A stretch of DNA of 64,000 bases from Spyradocola merdavium (lineage in GTDB: Bacteria > Bacillota > Clostridia > Christensenellales > UBA1750): positions 29,571 through 93,570 of the forward strand of contig DVIM01000067.1 of NCBI GenBank assembly GCA_018711265.1, in the 5' to 3' direction. Position numbers and translations under genes: made by a program. Shown here piece after piece: positions 8,487 to 17,526 of this stretch. Under the pieces are notes generated by a model. It was not told the DNA's origin. It did not search any database and saw only the letters and a program-made list of their open reading frames with translations. How positions within the stretch are numbered: the stretch's first letter is position 1; every line of letters begins with the position of its first letter.

Positions 8487-10019
8487 ATGCTATCGACCGT
8501 AACCAGCTGCGGCCGGCAGGGAATCGAGGGCTACCCCATGCGCGTGGAGGTGGACGTGCGCGACGGCCTGCCCATGGTGGACGTCGTGGGCCTGCCGGAC
8601 GCGGCGGTGCGCGAGTCGCGCGAGCGCGTGCGCACCGCCCTGCGCAACAGCGGCTTTCCCTTCCCCGTGGCGCAGATCACGATCAACCTGGCCCCTGCGG
8701 ACATCAAGAAGGAGGGGCCCTGGTACGACCTGCCCATCGCGCTGGGCATCCTCGCGGCCTCGGGCCGCATCCCGCAGGAGAAGCTCCGCGGGGCGCTGGC
8801 CCTTGGCACCCTGTCCCTGGACGGGTCCCTCGCGCCGGTGACGGGCGCGCTGCCCATGCTCCTTGCGGCGCGCCGGGCGGGGATCGAGCGGGCGCTCCTG
8901 CCCGCGCAGAACGCGCGGGAGTGCGCGTGCCTGAGCGGCATCGCGCTCTATCCCGTCGAGAGCCTGCGGCAGGCCGCGGCCTTCCTCTGCGGGGAGGCGG
9001 AGATCGCGCCGCTCACCCCGGTCCGGTACGCAGACCTCGCCGAGGACGTGCGGCCGGAGGTGGACCTGGCGTCCGTGCGCGGGCAGTACGCCGCGCGCAG
9101 GGCGCTGGAGATCGCGGCCAGCGGCGGGCACAACCTGCTGCTCATCGGCACGGCGGGCTCGGGCAAGACCATGCTCGCGCGCTGCCTGCCCGGCATCCTG
9201 CCGCGCATGACCGAGCAGGAGGCGCTGGAGACGACGGTCATCCACTCCGTCTCCGGCGAGGTTTCCGGGGGACTGATGACGCGGCGGCCCTTCTCCGCGC
9301 CGCACCACACGACAAGCGCCGTGGCGCTCATCGGCGGCGGCCGCGCCGCGGCGCCGGGCGAGATCTCCAAGGCGCACAACGGCGTGCTGTTCCTGGACGA
9401 GCTGCCGGAGTTTCCGCGCGCGGTGCTCGAGGCCCTGCGCCAGCCCATGGAGGACGGCGTGGTGACCATCTCCCGCGTCAACGCGCGGTGCGTGTACCCG
9501 GCGCGGTTCCAGCTCGTCTGCGCGATGAACCCCTGCCCGTGCGGCAACTACGGCTCGCGCACGCGGACCTGCCGCTGCACGCCGCACGAGGTCCAGCGGT
9601 ACCTGAGCCGCATCTCCGGCCCGCTGCTCGACCGCATCGACATGGTGGTGGAGATGGACGCCGTGGAGCCGGACGAGGTGTTCGGCCCTGCGGCCGCGCC
9701 CGCGGAGGACAGCGAGACCGTGCGCCGCCGCGTCGAGCGCGTGCGCGCGGCGCAGAACGCGCGCTATGCGGGCGAGGACTTCTTCTGCAACGCGCGCCTG
9801 CCCGCCAACCGCCTGGAGGAGATCTGCAACCCGACCAAGGACGCGCGGGACGCGCTCGCCCTGTGCATGCGGCGCTTGCAGCTCTCCATGCGCGGCTATG
9901 CGCGCGTGCTGCGCATAGCCCGCACCATCGCGGACATGGCCGGGGAGGCGCGCGTGCAGGCGGAGCACGTGGCCGAGGCGGCTTCCTATCGGGGGACGAA
10001 CGAAAAATATTGGAAGTAG
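8487..10019 (+). CDS. YifB/ComM family Mg-chelatase-like AAA+ ATPase
   Basis: 510 residues, typical length. The N-terminal ChlI/Lon-like domain (VDVVGLPDAAVRESRERVR) is followed by an AAA+ core with Walker A GTAGSGKTM near residue 225 and ELPEFPRAVLEALRQPMEDG, then a C-terminal helical domain. ComM is a branch-migration helicase in natural transformation in some proteobacteria; that function is inferred here. It lies 9 nt before dprA, another competence or recombination gene, which supports a role in handling incoming DNA. Confidence 0.93.
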   Translation: MLSTVTSCGRQGIEGYPMRVEVDVRDGLPMVDVVGLPDAAVRESRERVRTALRNSGFPFPVAQITINLAPADIKKEGPWYDLPIALGILAASGRIPQEKLRGALALGTLSLDGSLAPVTGALPMLLAARRAGIERALLPAQNARECACLSGIALYPVESLRQAAAFLCGEAEIAPLTPVRYADLAEDVRPEVDLASVRGQYAARRALEIAASGGHNLLLIGTAGSGKTMLARCLPGILPRMTEQEALETTVIHSVSGEVSGGLMTRRPFSAPHHTTSAVALIGGGRAAAPGEISKAHNGVLFLDELPEFPRAVLEALRQPMEDGVVTISRVNARCVYPARFQLVCAMNPCPCGNYGSRTRTCRCTPHEVQRYLSRISGPLLDRIDMVVEMDAVEPDEVFGPAAAPAEDSETVRRRVERVRAAQNARYAGEDFFCNARLPANRLEEICNPTKDARDALALCMRRLQLSMRGYARVLRIARTIADMAGEARVQAEHVAEAASYRGTNEKYWK

Positions 10020-10028
10020 GGATGCACC

Positions 10029-11150
10029 ATGACGAGGGCAGAGGGCGTTTGGATCTGGCTGAGCCGCGTGCGCGGCCTGGGCGCGGGAAGGGCGCGCCAG
10101 CTCGTGGAGTTCTTCGGGGGCGAGGAGGCGCTCCTCGCCGCGCAGGAGCCGGAGCTGCGCGAGGCCGTGGGGGAGGCGCTGGCCGCCAGCCTGCTCGAGG
10201 CGCGGCGGCAGGAGGAGATCAACGACCACGTCCGGGCCTGCCGCCGGGCGGGCGTGCGCATCCTGACGCCCGCAAGCCCCGCCTATCCGGAGGCGCTGCG
10301 CGACATCTACGACCCGCCCTGCGCGCTGTACGCCCGGGGCGACCTCGGACTGCTGCAGGGCGAGCGCCTGCTCACCCTTGTCGGCACGCGCCGGCACACG
10401 AGCTATGGCCGCAGGATCACGGAAAAGCTCGCCGCGGAGCTTGCGCGCGCGGGCCTTACCATCGTATCGGGCCTTGCGGAGGGCTTGGACAGCGTGGCGC
10501 ACCGCGCGGCGCTGGACGCGGGCGGAAAGACCATCGCCGTCCTTGCAAACGGCCTGGACGTCGCCTACCCCGCGGCGGTCGGCCCCCTGCAGGAGGAGAT
10601 CGCGCGCAAGGGCCTGCTGGTGAGCGAATACCCCCCGGGCACGCGCGCGAGCCGGGCGACGCTCCTGCCGCGCAACCGGCTTCTGGCGGCGCTCTCCCGC
10701 GCGACGCTGGTGACGGAGGCCGGGCAAAGGTCCGGCACGCTGCTGGTGGCCGGCCTTGCCGTGGAATACGGCCGGGAGCTGATGACCGTGCCCGGCAACA
10801 TCGATTCGCCCGCGAGCTATTCCACCAACCGCCTGATGCGCACGAGCGCGGAAACGGTGCTTTGCAGCCGCGATGTGCTCCAGGCGTTTGGGATGGCGGA
10901 CGCGGAGGACGGGGAGGACGGGCCGCCCGCGGTGGGGCGGCAGGCCGTGCCGGCCGGGCAGGCCGCGCCGGCCGTGACCGAGGAGGAGGAACGGGTGCTG
11001 CAGGCCCTGCGCCGGGAGCCGCTCTCCTTCGACGAGCTGATCGCGCGGACGCAGTTTTCCGCGGCAAAATTAAATTCGCTCTTGACAATGCTGGAATTGA
11101 AGGGAATAATAGACCAGTCGGCAGGTCGCACCTATGCGACAAAATCTTGA
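10029..11150 (+). CDS. dprA: DNA-processing protein DprA
   Basis: DprA loads RecA onto incoming single-stranded DNA. The Rossmann-like core shows LVGTRRHTSYGRR, IVSGLAEGLDSVAH and LANGLDVAYP in order (about residues 118-180), then LLPRNRLLAALS. A Pro/Ala-rich linker leads to a C-terminal winged helix (about 315-373, DELIARTQFSAAKLNSLLTML). It has 373 residues, normal for the family. The final codons carry a promoter reading into topA. Confidence 0.95.
   Translation: MTRAEGVWIWLSRVRGLGAGRARQLVEFFGGEEALLAAQEPELREAVGEALAASLLEARRQEEINDHVRACRRAGVRILTPASPAYPEALRDIYDPPCALYARGDLGLLQGERLLTLVGTRRHTSYGRRITEKLAAELARAGLTIVSGLAEGLDSVAHRAALDAGGKTIAVLANGLDVAYPAAVGPLQEEIARKGLLVSEYPPGTRASRATLLPRNRLLAALSRATLVTEAGQRSGTLLVAGLAVEYGRELMTVPGNIDSPASYSTNRLMRTSAETVLCSRDVLQAFGMADAEDGEDGPPAVGRQAVPAGQAAPAVTEEEERVLQALRREPLSFDELIARTQFSAAKLNSLLTMLELKGIIDQSAGRTYATKS
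11082..11110 (+). promoter_or_regulatory. Sigma-A promoter for topA inside dprA
   Basis: TTGACA (11082-11087, perfect), 17-nt spacer, AATAAT (11105-11110). It lies within the last codons of dprA, and the predicted transcript has a leader of about 60 nt. Confidence 0.7.
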
Positions 11151-11178
11151 TTTGCAATGGAGTTTACGGGGGTAGAGT

Positions 11179-13296
11179 ATGGCAGCAGCCAGCAGCAAAT
11201 ATAAATTGGTCATCGTGGAGTCCCCTGCGAAGGCCAAGACCATCGGCAAGTTCCTGGGCAGGGGCTACAAGGTCGAGGCCTGCAACGGCCACGTCCGCGA
11301 CCTGCCTAAGAGCCAGATTGGCGTGGACGTGGAGCACAATTTCGAGCCCCGCTACATCACCATTCGCGGCCGGGGCGAGATCTTGGAGAAAATCCGCAAG
11401 GAGGCCCGCGGCGCGTCCAAAGTGATCCTGGCGACCGACCCGGACCGCGAGGGCGAGGCCATCTCCTGGCACCTGGCCAATATTTTGAAGATCGACCCGG
11501 CTTCCGACTGCCGCGTGGAGTTCAACGAGATCACGGCCCAGGCCGTCAAGGCCGCGATGAAGAAGCCGCGGCCCATCAATTTGCAGCTCGTGGACGCGCA
11601 GCAGGCGCGCCGCGTGCTCGACCGCCTGGTCGGCTATAAGATCAGCCCGCTGCTCTGGGCCAAGGTCCGCAAGGGCCTGTCCGCCGGGCGCGTGCAGTCC
11701 GTCGCAACGCGCATGATCGTCGACCGCGAGGCCGAGATCGACGCCTTCGTGCCCCAGGAATACTGGACCATCACCGCCAAATTCACCGATGGAAACCAGA
11801 AATTCGTGGCCAAGTACGTGGGCAAGGGCGACGAAAAAACCGAGATCACCTCCGAGGCGCAGGCCAAGGAGGTCCGCGACTTCCTGCTCGGGCAGACCTA
11901 TTCGGTCACCGCCGTAAAGAGCGGGGAGCGGCGCAAGAACCCGCCGCCGCCCTTCACCACCTCCAACCTGCAGCAGGAGGCGGTGCGCAAGCTCTCCTTC
12001 ACCACGAAGAAGACCATGCAGATCGCCCAGATGCTCTACGAGGGCGTGGACATCGAGGGCGAGGGCAGCGTCGGCCTCATCTCCTACATCCGCACGGACT
12101 CCACGCGCCTTTCCGACGAGGCGCTCACCGCCGCGCGCGAGTACATCGCCGACAACTTCCGCCCGGAATACCTGCCCGAGACGCCCAACGTCTTTAAGGG
12201 CCGCAAGAACGCGCAGGACGCGCACGAGGCCATCCGCCCGACCCACGCCCTCTATTCCCCGGAAAAGGTCAAGGCGTCCCTCACGCGCGACCAGTACCGG
12301 CTCTATAAGCTCATCTACGACCGGTACCTTGCCTCCCAGATGACGCCCGCCGTCTACGAGACGCTGAACATCGAGCTTGCCGGCGGCGGCGCGCAGTTCC
12401 GCTTCGGCGGCATGAAGAAGAAGTTCGCGGGCTTTACCGTCCTCTACGAGGAGGGGCAGGACGAGCCCGCCGAGAAGGAGACCGCCCTGCCCAAGGTCGC
12501 CGTCGGCGACAGCGTCACCATGGCGGACCTTGCGCCGGAGCAGCACTTCACCCAGCCCCCGCCCCGCTACACAGAAGCCTCCCTCGTGCGCGCGATGGAG
12601 GAAAAGGGCATCGGCCGGCCCTCGACCTACGCGCCCACCATCACCACCATCCTCGCCCGCGGCTACGTCACGCGCGAAAACAAGGCCCTGGTCCCCACGG
12701 AGCTGGGGGTGCTGGTGACCGAGATGATGACCGAGAACTTCAAGTCCATCGTGGACATGCAGTTCACCGCCGACATGGAGGAGGAGCTGGACACGGTCGA
12801 GGAGGACGGCAAGGACTGGCACGAGGTCATCGAGAAGTTCTACGGCCCCTTCTCCGAGCAGCTCGAGGCCGCGGAGAAGAACATCGAGAAGGTCGAGGTC
12901 AAGGACGAGGTCTCGGACGTCCAGTGCGACAAGTGCGGCGCCATGATGGTCTACAAGATGGGGCGGTTCGGCAAGTTCCTGGCCTGCCCGAACTTCCCGG
13001 CCTGCCGCAACACCATGCCCATCGTCCGCGCGATCGACGCGCACTGCCCCAAGTGCGGCGGCGCGATCCTCGTGCGCAACACCAAGCGCGGGCGCGTGTT
13101 CTACGGCTGCGAGCGGTACCCGGAGTGCGACTTCACCTCCTGGGACATGCCCGTGGACGACCGCTGTCCGGTCTGCGGCAGCCCCATGGTGCTCAAGCGC
13201 GACCGGAAGAAGGACATCTCCTGGCACGTCTGCACGAACGAGAGCTGCAAGCACCGCGTGGAGGTGGAGACCCCCGCGCAGGACGAGGCGGAATAA
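11179..13296 (+). CDS. topA: DNA topoisomerase I
   Basis: Type IA topoisomerase that relaxes negative supercoils. The Toprim domain begins at VIVESPAKAKTIGKFL and has DPDREGEAISWHL near residue 95; the catalytic tyrosine is in ISYIRTDSTRL near residue 302. Three C-terminal four-cysteine zinc ribbons are visible (CDKCG...CPNFPAC, CPKCG...CERYPEC, CPVCG...CTNESC). 705 residues is normal. It has its own promoter within dprA and a terminator after it. Confidence 0.97.
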   Translation: MAAASSKYKLVIVESPAKAKTIGKFLGRGYKVEACNGHVRDLPKSQIGVDVEHNFEPRYITIRGRGEILEKIRKEARGASKVILATDPDREGEAISWHLANILKIDPASDCRVEFNEITAQAVKAAMKKPRPINLQLVDAQQARRVLDRLVGYKISPLLWAKVRKGLSAGRVQSVATRMIVDREAEIDAFVPQEYWTITAKFTDGNQKFVAKYVGKGDEKTEITSEAQAKEVRDFLLGQTYSVTAVKSGERRKNPPPPFTTSNLQQEAVRKLSFTTKKTMQIAQMLYEGVDIEGEGSVGLISYIRTDSTRLSDEALTAAREYIADNFRPEYLPETPNVFKGRKNAQDAHEAIRPTHALYSPEKVKASLTRDQYRLYKLIYDRYLASQMTPAVYETLNIELAGGGAQFRFGGMKKKFAGFTVLYEEGQDEPAEKETALPKVAVGDSVTMADLAPEQHFTQPPPRYTEASLVRAMEEKGIGRPSTYAPTITTILARGYVTRENKALVPTELGVLVTEMMTENFKSIVDMQFTADMEEELDTVEEDGKDWHEVIEKFYGPFSEQLEAAEKNIEKVEVKDEVSDVQCDKCGAMMVYKMGRFGKFLACPNFPACRNTMPIVRAIDAHCPKCGGAILVRNTKRGRVFYGCERYPECDFTSWDMPVDDRCPVCGSPMVLKRDRKKDISWHVCTNESCKHRVEVETPAQDEAE

Positions 13297-13304
13297 AAAT
13301 CCAG

Positions 13305-13340
13305 AAAGGGGGCGTGACGATTTGTCACCTCCCCTTTTTT
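13305..13340 (+). terminator. Terminator after topA
   Basis: AAAGGGGGCGTGAC / GTCACCTCCCCTTTTTT forms a GC-rich stem with a 5-nt loop and a T6 tail. It lies 17 nt upstream of the next start codon, so it may also set readthrough into the following gene. Confidence 0.85.
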
Positions 13341-13356
13341 GCAGGAGGGAACGGAC

Positions 13357-13905
13357 ATGACGGAATACGAGCGGTTTTTGCGCCTGGGCGTGGACGGCGA
13401 GGCCATCGGCTTTGCGCCGGGCGAGGAGCAGGGCGGCTATTTCTGCACGCCGCTGGGCGCGCACGCGCTGGGCTGGGACGTCGAGGGCGTGCACTTTTGC
13501 CGCATAGACGGCATGGGGGAGACAATTTTCTGCGTCAATCCCATGCCCCTTTGCGGGGAGAACGTCCGCCCGGTGGCGCGGAACTTCCGCGATTTCCTGC
13601 GCCTGATGCTGGCGACCGGCGGCGCGGCCGCCATCGCGGAGGCCGGGGACATGACGCGGGCGCAGTTTGCGGCGTTTGTGCAGTCCAAGACGGAGATGGA
13701 AAACCGCCTGCGCCCCGCGGTGCGGCAGGCGCTGGAGCGCATCGCCCAAGGGCTGGATCTTTCGCCCATGGACGACCCCTACGGCTACATCGAGGCGCTG
13801 CAGGCGGGATTCGACGCGGGCGCGCTCCGCTTTTCGGACGAATACTACGAATGCAAGGGCCTGGAGCGGCCGGAGCACGGAGAGAAACGAGGAGGAAGAG
13901 GATGA
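13357..13905 (+). CDS. Conserved-type protein of unknown function
   Basis: 182 residues, soluble, acidic in the middle; I do not assign a function. Visible features: N-terminal MTEYERFLRLGVDGEAIG, an aromatic, glycine-rich stretch GGYFCTPLGAHALGWDVEG, then PVARNFRDFLRLMLATGG, an arrangement reminiscent of SUKH/SMI1-like folds but without a motif I can certify. SD GGAGGG precedes ATG 13357. Its stop overlaps the trmFO start (ATGA), so it is translationally coupled to a tRNA-modification enzyme. Confidence 0.8.
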   Translation: MTEYERFLRLGVDGEAIGFAPGEEQGGYFCTPLGAHALGWDVEGVHFCRIDGMGETIFCVNPMPLCGENVRPVARNFRDFLRLMLATGGAAAIAEAGDMTRAQFAAFVQSKTEMENRLRPAVRQALERIAQGLDLSPMDDPYGYIEALQAGFDAGALRFSDEYYECKGLERPEHGEKRGGRG

Positions 13906-15194
13906 AGGTCAACGTCATCGGGGCGGGCCTTGCGGGCAGCGAGGCCGCATGGCAGCTCCTCAAGCGCGGGTGCGAGGTCGCGCTGTACGAGATGAAGCCG
14001 CAGAAGTTCACCCCTGCGCACCACATGCCCGGCTTTGCGGAGCTGGTCTGCTCCAACTCCCTGCGGTCGGACCGGCTCGAGAACGCGGTCGGCCTGCTCA
14101 AGGAGGAGATGCGGCGCGTGGGCTCGCTCATCATGGACTGCGCGGAGGCCGCGCGCGTGCCCGCGGGCGGCGCCATGGCCGTGGACCGGGAGAAGTTCAG
14201 CGCCGGCGTGACCGCGGCCCTGCGCAGCCACCCGCTCTGCACGGTCGTGGAGGGTGAGGTCACCGCCCTGCCCGAGGGGCCGACCATCATCGCCACCGGC
14301 CCCCTCACCAGCGACGCCTTTGCGCAGGCGATCGTCGCCCTCACCGGGCAGGAGGGGCTCTCCTTCTACGACGCCGCCGCGCCCATCGTCACCCTGGAAT
14401 CCGTGGACATGGACAGGGCCTTCCGCGCCTCCCGCTATGGCCGGGGCGAGGACGACTACATCAACTGCCCCATGACCGAGGAGGAGTACAACGCCTTCTA
14501 CGACGCGCTGATTGCGGCGGAGACTGCGCCGGTGCACGGCTTTGAGCAGGACAAGGTCTTTGAGGGCTGCATGCCCGTGGAGGTCATGGCGGCTCGCGGC
14601 CGGCAGACGCTCGCCTTCGGCCCGCTCAAGCCCGTGGGCCTTACCGACCCGCGCACGGGCAAGATGCCCTACGCCGTGCTGCAGCTCCGCCAGGACGACG
14701 CGGCCGGCACGCTCTACAACCTCGTGGGCTTTCAGACGCGGCTCAAGTTCCCGGAGCAGCGGCGGGTCTTCGGCATGATCCCCGCCCTGGCGCACGCGGA
14801 GTACGCGCGCTACGGCGTCATGCACCGAAACACGTTCCTCAACTCCCCGACGCTGCTGGACGACCACTTCCGCTTCCGGGAGGGGCTCTACTTTGCCGGG
14901 CAGATGACGGGCGTGGAGGGCTACATCGAGTCCGCGGCCTCGGGCATGGTTGCGGGCCTCTCCCTGTTCCAGGACCTGAGCGGCCGGCCGCGCACGGACT
15001 GGACGGACGAGACGGTGCTCGGCGCCATGGGCCGCTACGTCGCGAGCGCGAACCGCAACTTCCAGCCCATGAACGCGACCTTCGGCCTGCTCGCGCCCCT
15101 TGCCGGGAAAAAGATCCGCGTCAAGAAGGAGCGGTATGCCGCCATCGCCGCGCGCTCCCTGCAAAAGATCGGCGAAATCGTGAACGAACTGTAA
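13902..15194 (+). CDS. trmFO: Methylenetetrahydrofolate-tRNA (uracil-54-C5)-methyltransferase TrmFO
   Basis: TrmFO makes ribothymidine at tRNA position 54 with methylene-THF and FADH2. The FAD-binding motif VIGAGLAGSEAAWQLLKRG is at the N-terminus, followed by the family signature AELVCSNSLRSD and, near the C-terminus, YFAGQMTGVEGYIESAASG. It has 430 residues. The start is ATG 13902, overlapping the preceding stop and preceded by GGAGGAAGAGG. topA-trmFO is the usual Bacillota order, here with one extra gene between. Confidence 0.97.
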   Translation: MKVNVIGAGLAGSEAAWQLLKRGCEVALYEMKPQKFTPAHHMPGFAELVCSNSLRSDRLENAVGLLKEEMRRVGSLIMDCAEAARVPAGGAMAVDREKFSAGVTAALRSHPLCTVVEGEVTALPEGPTIIATGPLTSDAFAQAIVALTGQEGLSFYDAAAPIVTLESVDMDRAFRASRYGRGEDDYINCPMTEEEYNAFYDALIAAETAPVHGFEQDKVFEGCMPVEVMAARGRQTLAFGPLKPVGLTDPRTGKMPYAVLQLRQDDAAGTLYNLVGFQTRLKFPEQRRVFGMIPALAHAEYARYGVMHRNTFLNSPTLLDDHFRFREGLYFAGQMTGVEGYIESAASGMVAGLSLFQDLSGRPRTDWTDETVLGAMGRYVASANRNFQPMNATFGLLAPLAGKKIRVKKERYAAIAARSLQKIGEIVNEL

Positions 15195-15294
15195 AGGTTG
15201 GCCGCGCTGCGCCGGCGCGCGCAACATTTCTCTTTTTCCGGCGTTGAAAATGTGATAGGCTATTGTCAGAAACGGGTACGGAGGACGAACTCTT

Positions 15295-15843
15295 ATGGAA
15301 GAAAATCGAAGCGCATTCCGCGGCACGACCATCGTCGCGGTGCAGAAAGATGGGAAGACCGCCGTCGCGGGCGACGGCCAGGTGACCATGGGCGAGACCA
15401 CGATCATGAAGCACGGCGCCAAGAAGGTCCGCCGCATTTACGAGGGGAAGGTCGTCGTGGGCTTTGCGGGCTCCGTTGCGGACGCCTTTGCCCTGAGCGA
15501 AAAGTTTGAGGCCTGCCTGGAGCAGTTTGCGGGCAACCTGCCCCGCGCCGCGGTGGAGCTGGCGCAGAACTGGCGCATGGACAAGGGCATGCGCCAGCTG
15601 CAGGCCATGCTCCTTGCCGCGGACAAGGACAACCTGCTCCTGATCTCGGGCACGGGCGAGGTCATCGCGCCGGACGACGGCGTGCTGGCCATCGGCTCGG
15701 GCGGGAACTACGCGCTCTCCGCCGCGCGCGCGCTCGCGCGCAACACGGACCTTGCGCCCAAGGAGATCGTCCGCAAGGCGATGGAGATCGCCTCGGAGAT
15801 CTGCGTGTACACCAATGACCACATCACGGTCGAGGAGGTGTGA
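15295..15843 (+). CDS. hslV: ATP-dependent protease proteolytic subunit HslV (ClpQ)
   Basis: HslV is the proteasome-like peptidase of the HslVU complex. The sequence FRGTTIVAVQKDG places the catalytic N-terminal threonine (after removal of about 10 residues) in GTTIVAV; GDGQVTMG, GFAGSVADAFAL and AIGSGGNYALSAARAL are conserved. The 182-residue length is normal. The stop is 5 nt before hslU. The xerC/codV gene that lies between trmFO and hslV in Bacillus is absent. Confidence 0.97.
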   Translation: MEENRSAFRGTTIVAVQKDGKTAVAGDGQVTMGETTIMKHGAKKVRRIYEGKVVVGFAGSVADAFALSEKFEACLEQFAGNLPRAAVELAQNWRMDKGMRQLQAMLLAADKDNLLLISGTGEVIAPDDGVLAIGSGGNYALSAARALARNTDLAPKEIVRKAMEIASEICVYTNDHITVEEV

Positions 15844-15848
15844 GAGAG

Positions 15849-17216
15849 ATGAACACCATGACGCCAAGACAAATCGTCGAGGAGCTGGATAAGTACATCA
15901 TCGGCCAGGACGAGGCCAAGCGCGCCGTCGCCATCGCGCTGCGCAACCGCTACCGCCGCTCCCGCCTGGACCCGGAGATCCGCGAGGACATCACCCCGAA
16001 GAACATCCTCATGGTCGGCCCCACGGGCGTGGGCAAGACGGAGATCGCGCGGCGCCTGGCCAAGCTCGTGGACGCGCCCCTGGTCAAGGTGGAGGCCACC
16101 AAGTTCACCGAGGTCGGCTACGTGGGCCGCGACGTGGACTCCATGGTGCGCGACCTGGTAGAGACCTCGCTGCGCCTGGTCAAGGAGCGCATGGGCAAGG
16201 ACGTGGAGGCCGCAGCCGAGCAGAACGCCCAGGAGCGCATCCTGGACGCGCTCATCGCCAAGGAAAAGGGCGAAAAGAAGGCCGACCGCAACCCCATCGA
16301 GGCGCTGCTCGGCCCGGTGCGCAAGCCCGACGAGCCGCCCGAGGAGCGCGAGAGCCGCAGGCAGCGGCGCGAGCGCCTGCAGATGGACCTGCTCTGCGGC
16401 GCGCTGGAGGGCGAGATCATCGAGATCGAGGTCGAGGACAACGCCAGCAGCGAGACCCTGCCCGGCACGGACGTCTCCCTCAATGACATGCTCGGCGGCC
16501 TGATGCCCAAGAAGAAAAAGATCCGCAAGGTCTCCGTCATCGAGGCGCGCAAGATCCTCAAGGCGGAGGAGACCTCCAAGCTCATCGACATGGACAAGGC
16601 CGTCAGCGAAGCCATCTACAAGGCGGAGGAGGACGGCATCCTCTTCATCGACGAGATCGACAAGGTCGCCGGCCGCTCGCAGTCCGGCAGCCCGGACGTC
16701 TCCCGCGAGGGCGTGCAGCGCGACATCCTGCCCATCGTGGAGGGCTGCACGGTCAACACCAAGTACGGCCCGGTCAAGACCGACCACATGCTCTTCATCG
16801 CGGCCGGCGCCTTCCACGTGGCCAAGGTCACGGACCTCATCCCGGAGCTGCAGGGCCGCTTCCCCGTGCAGGTGAACCTGAAGCCCCTGACGGAAGAGGA
16901 CTTCCGCAAGATCCTCACCCAGCCGGAGAACGCGCTCATCAAGCAGTACCAGGCGCTGCTGGGCGTGGACGACGTGAAGCTGGAGTTCACCGAGGACGCC
17001 CTTCGCGAGATGGCGCACATCGCCGTGGAGATGAACGACAGCCGCGAGAACATCGGCGCGCGCCGCCTGCACACCCTCATCGAGGAGCTGCTGGACGAGG
17101 TCTCCTTCTCCGCCGGGGAAAATGGTCCCGAGACCGTCACGATCGACGGCGCGTACGTGCGCGAGCACCTCTGCGCCGCCATGCAGCAGTTCGACGTGGC
17201 CAAGCACATCATTTAA
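15849..17216 (+). CDS. hslU: ATP-dependent protease ATPase subunit HslU (ClpY)
   Basis: AAA+ unfoldase partner of HslV. Visible: N-terminal MTPRQIVEELDKYIIGQDEAK, Walker A GPTGVGKTE near residue 64, pore motif GYVGRD, a long acidic intermediate domain (about 110-240), Walker B ILFIDEIDK near 264, and a C-terminal tail that docks in HslV. At 455 residues it is normal. ATG 15849 is chosen over GTG 15840, which would overlap the hslV stop and lacks SD spacing. In Bacillus codY follows; here a mobile-element scar follows. Confidence 0.97.
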   Translation: MNTMTPRQIVEELDKYIIGQDEAKRAVAIALRNRYRRSRLDPEIREDITPKNILMVGPTGVGKTEIARRLAKLVDAPLVKVEATKFTEVGYVGRDVDSMVRDLVETSLRLVKERMGKDVEAAAEQNAQERILDALIAKEKGEKKADRNPIEALLGPVRKPDEPPEERESRRQRRERLQMDLLCGALEGEIIEIEVEDNASSETLPGTDVSLNDMLGGLMPKKKKIRKVSVIEARKILKAEETSKLIDMDKAVSEAIYKAEEDGILFIDEIDKVAGRSQSGSPDVSREGVQRDILPIVEGCTVNTKYGPVKTDHMLFIAAGAFHVAKVTDLIPELQGRFPVQVNLKPLTEEDFRKILTQPENALIKQYQALLGVDDVKLEFTEDALREMAHIAVEMNDSRENIGARRLHTLIEELLDEVSFSAGENGPETVTIDGAYVREHLCAAMQQFDVAKHII

Positions 17217-17217
17217 G

Positions 17218-17526
17218 AGAGAATCGCCCCTGCGGGAAGCGCAGAAAGACGATATTTTCAGTCTCCCGGAGGACAACCCTCTGGGAGATTTCTTGCAGAA
17301 CGCCGAGGAAGCCGCCCGCCCGGACAGCGATCCGGAGCAGGCGGCTATGGCGTTTCTCTGCAAGCAGCGCAAGCGGAACGGTGGGAAACTGTCCGAGGAA
17401 AAAAGAAGTGGTTGAAACGAATTGCACAGAAGTTGGACTTGCGGAAAAATCCGAAACCGCAGCGGGGTAAAAGAGCGACAAATCGGGATTTTGGTGGAGG
17501 AATATACAGATATGAAAAAATATAAG
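17218..17526 (+). pseudogene. Frameshifted gene fragment, probable mobile-element remnant
   Basis: Directly after hslU an open frame without its own start reads QKDDIFSLPEDNPLGDFL ... FLCKQRKRNGGKLSEEKRSG and stops at 17415. One base added in the A-run at 17399-17404 would continue it as KKKWLKRIAQKLDLRKN ... RDFGGGIYRYEKI to a stop near 17526, overlapping the next ATG. The basic C-terminus and neighbouring repeats suggest a conjugative-element gene, but I do not recognise the family; the frame could also be chance. Confidence 0.4.

Noticed and set aside
8041..8502. ATG 8041 frame over the GtrA gene
   Set aside because: Wrong frame for the GtrA motifs; the product has no family features, while GTG 8048 gives a complete GtrA protein.
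15195..15294. Promoter and terminator between trmFO and hslV
   Set aside because: A GC-rich imperfect stem and TTGAAA are present, but no -10 fits at 16-18 nt and the T-run is weak, so neither is listed.
17218..17229. AGAGAATCGCCC occurs both just after hslU and just after the hydrolase gene (63881-63892)
   Set aside because: A shared 12-mer in 64 kb of biased composition is expected by chance and the flanks differ, so it is not evidence of paired insertion sites.
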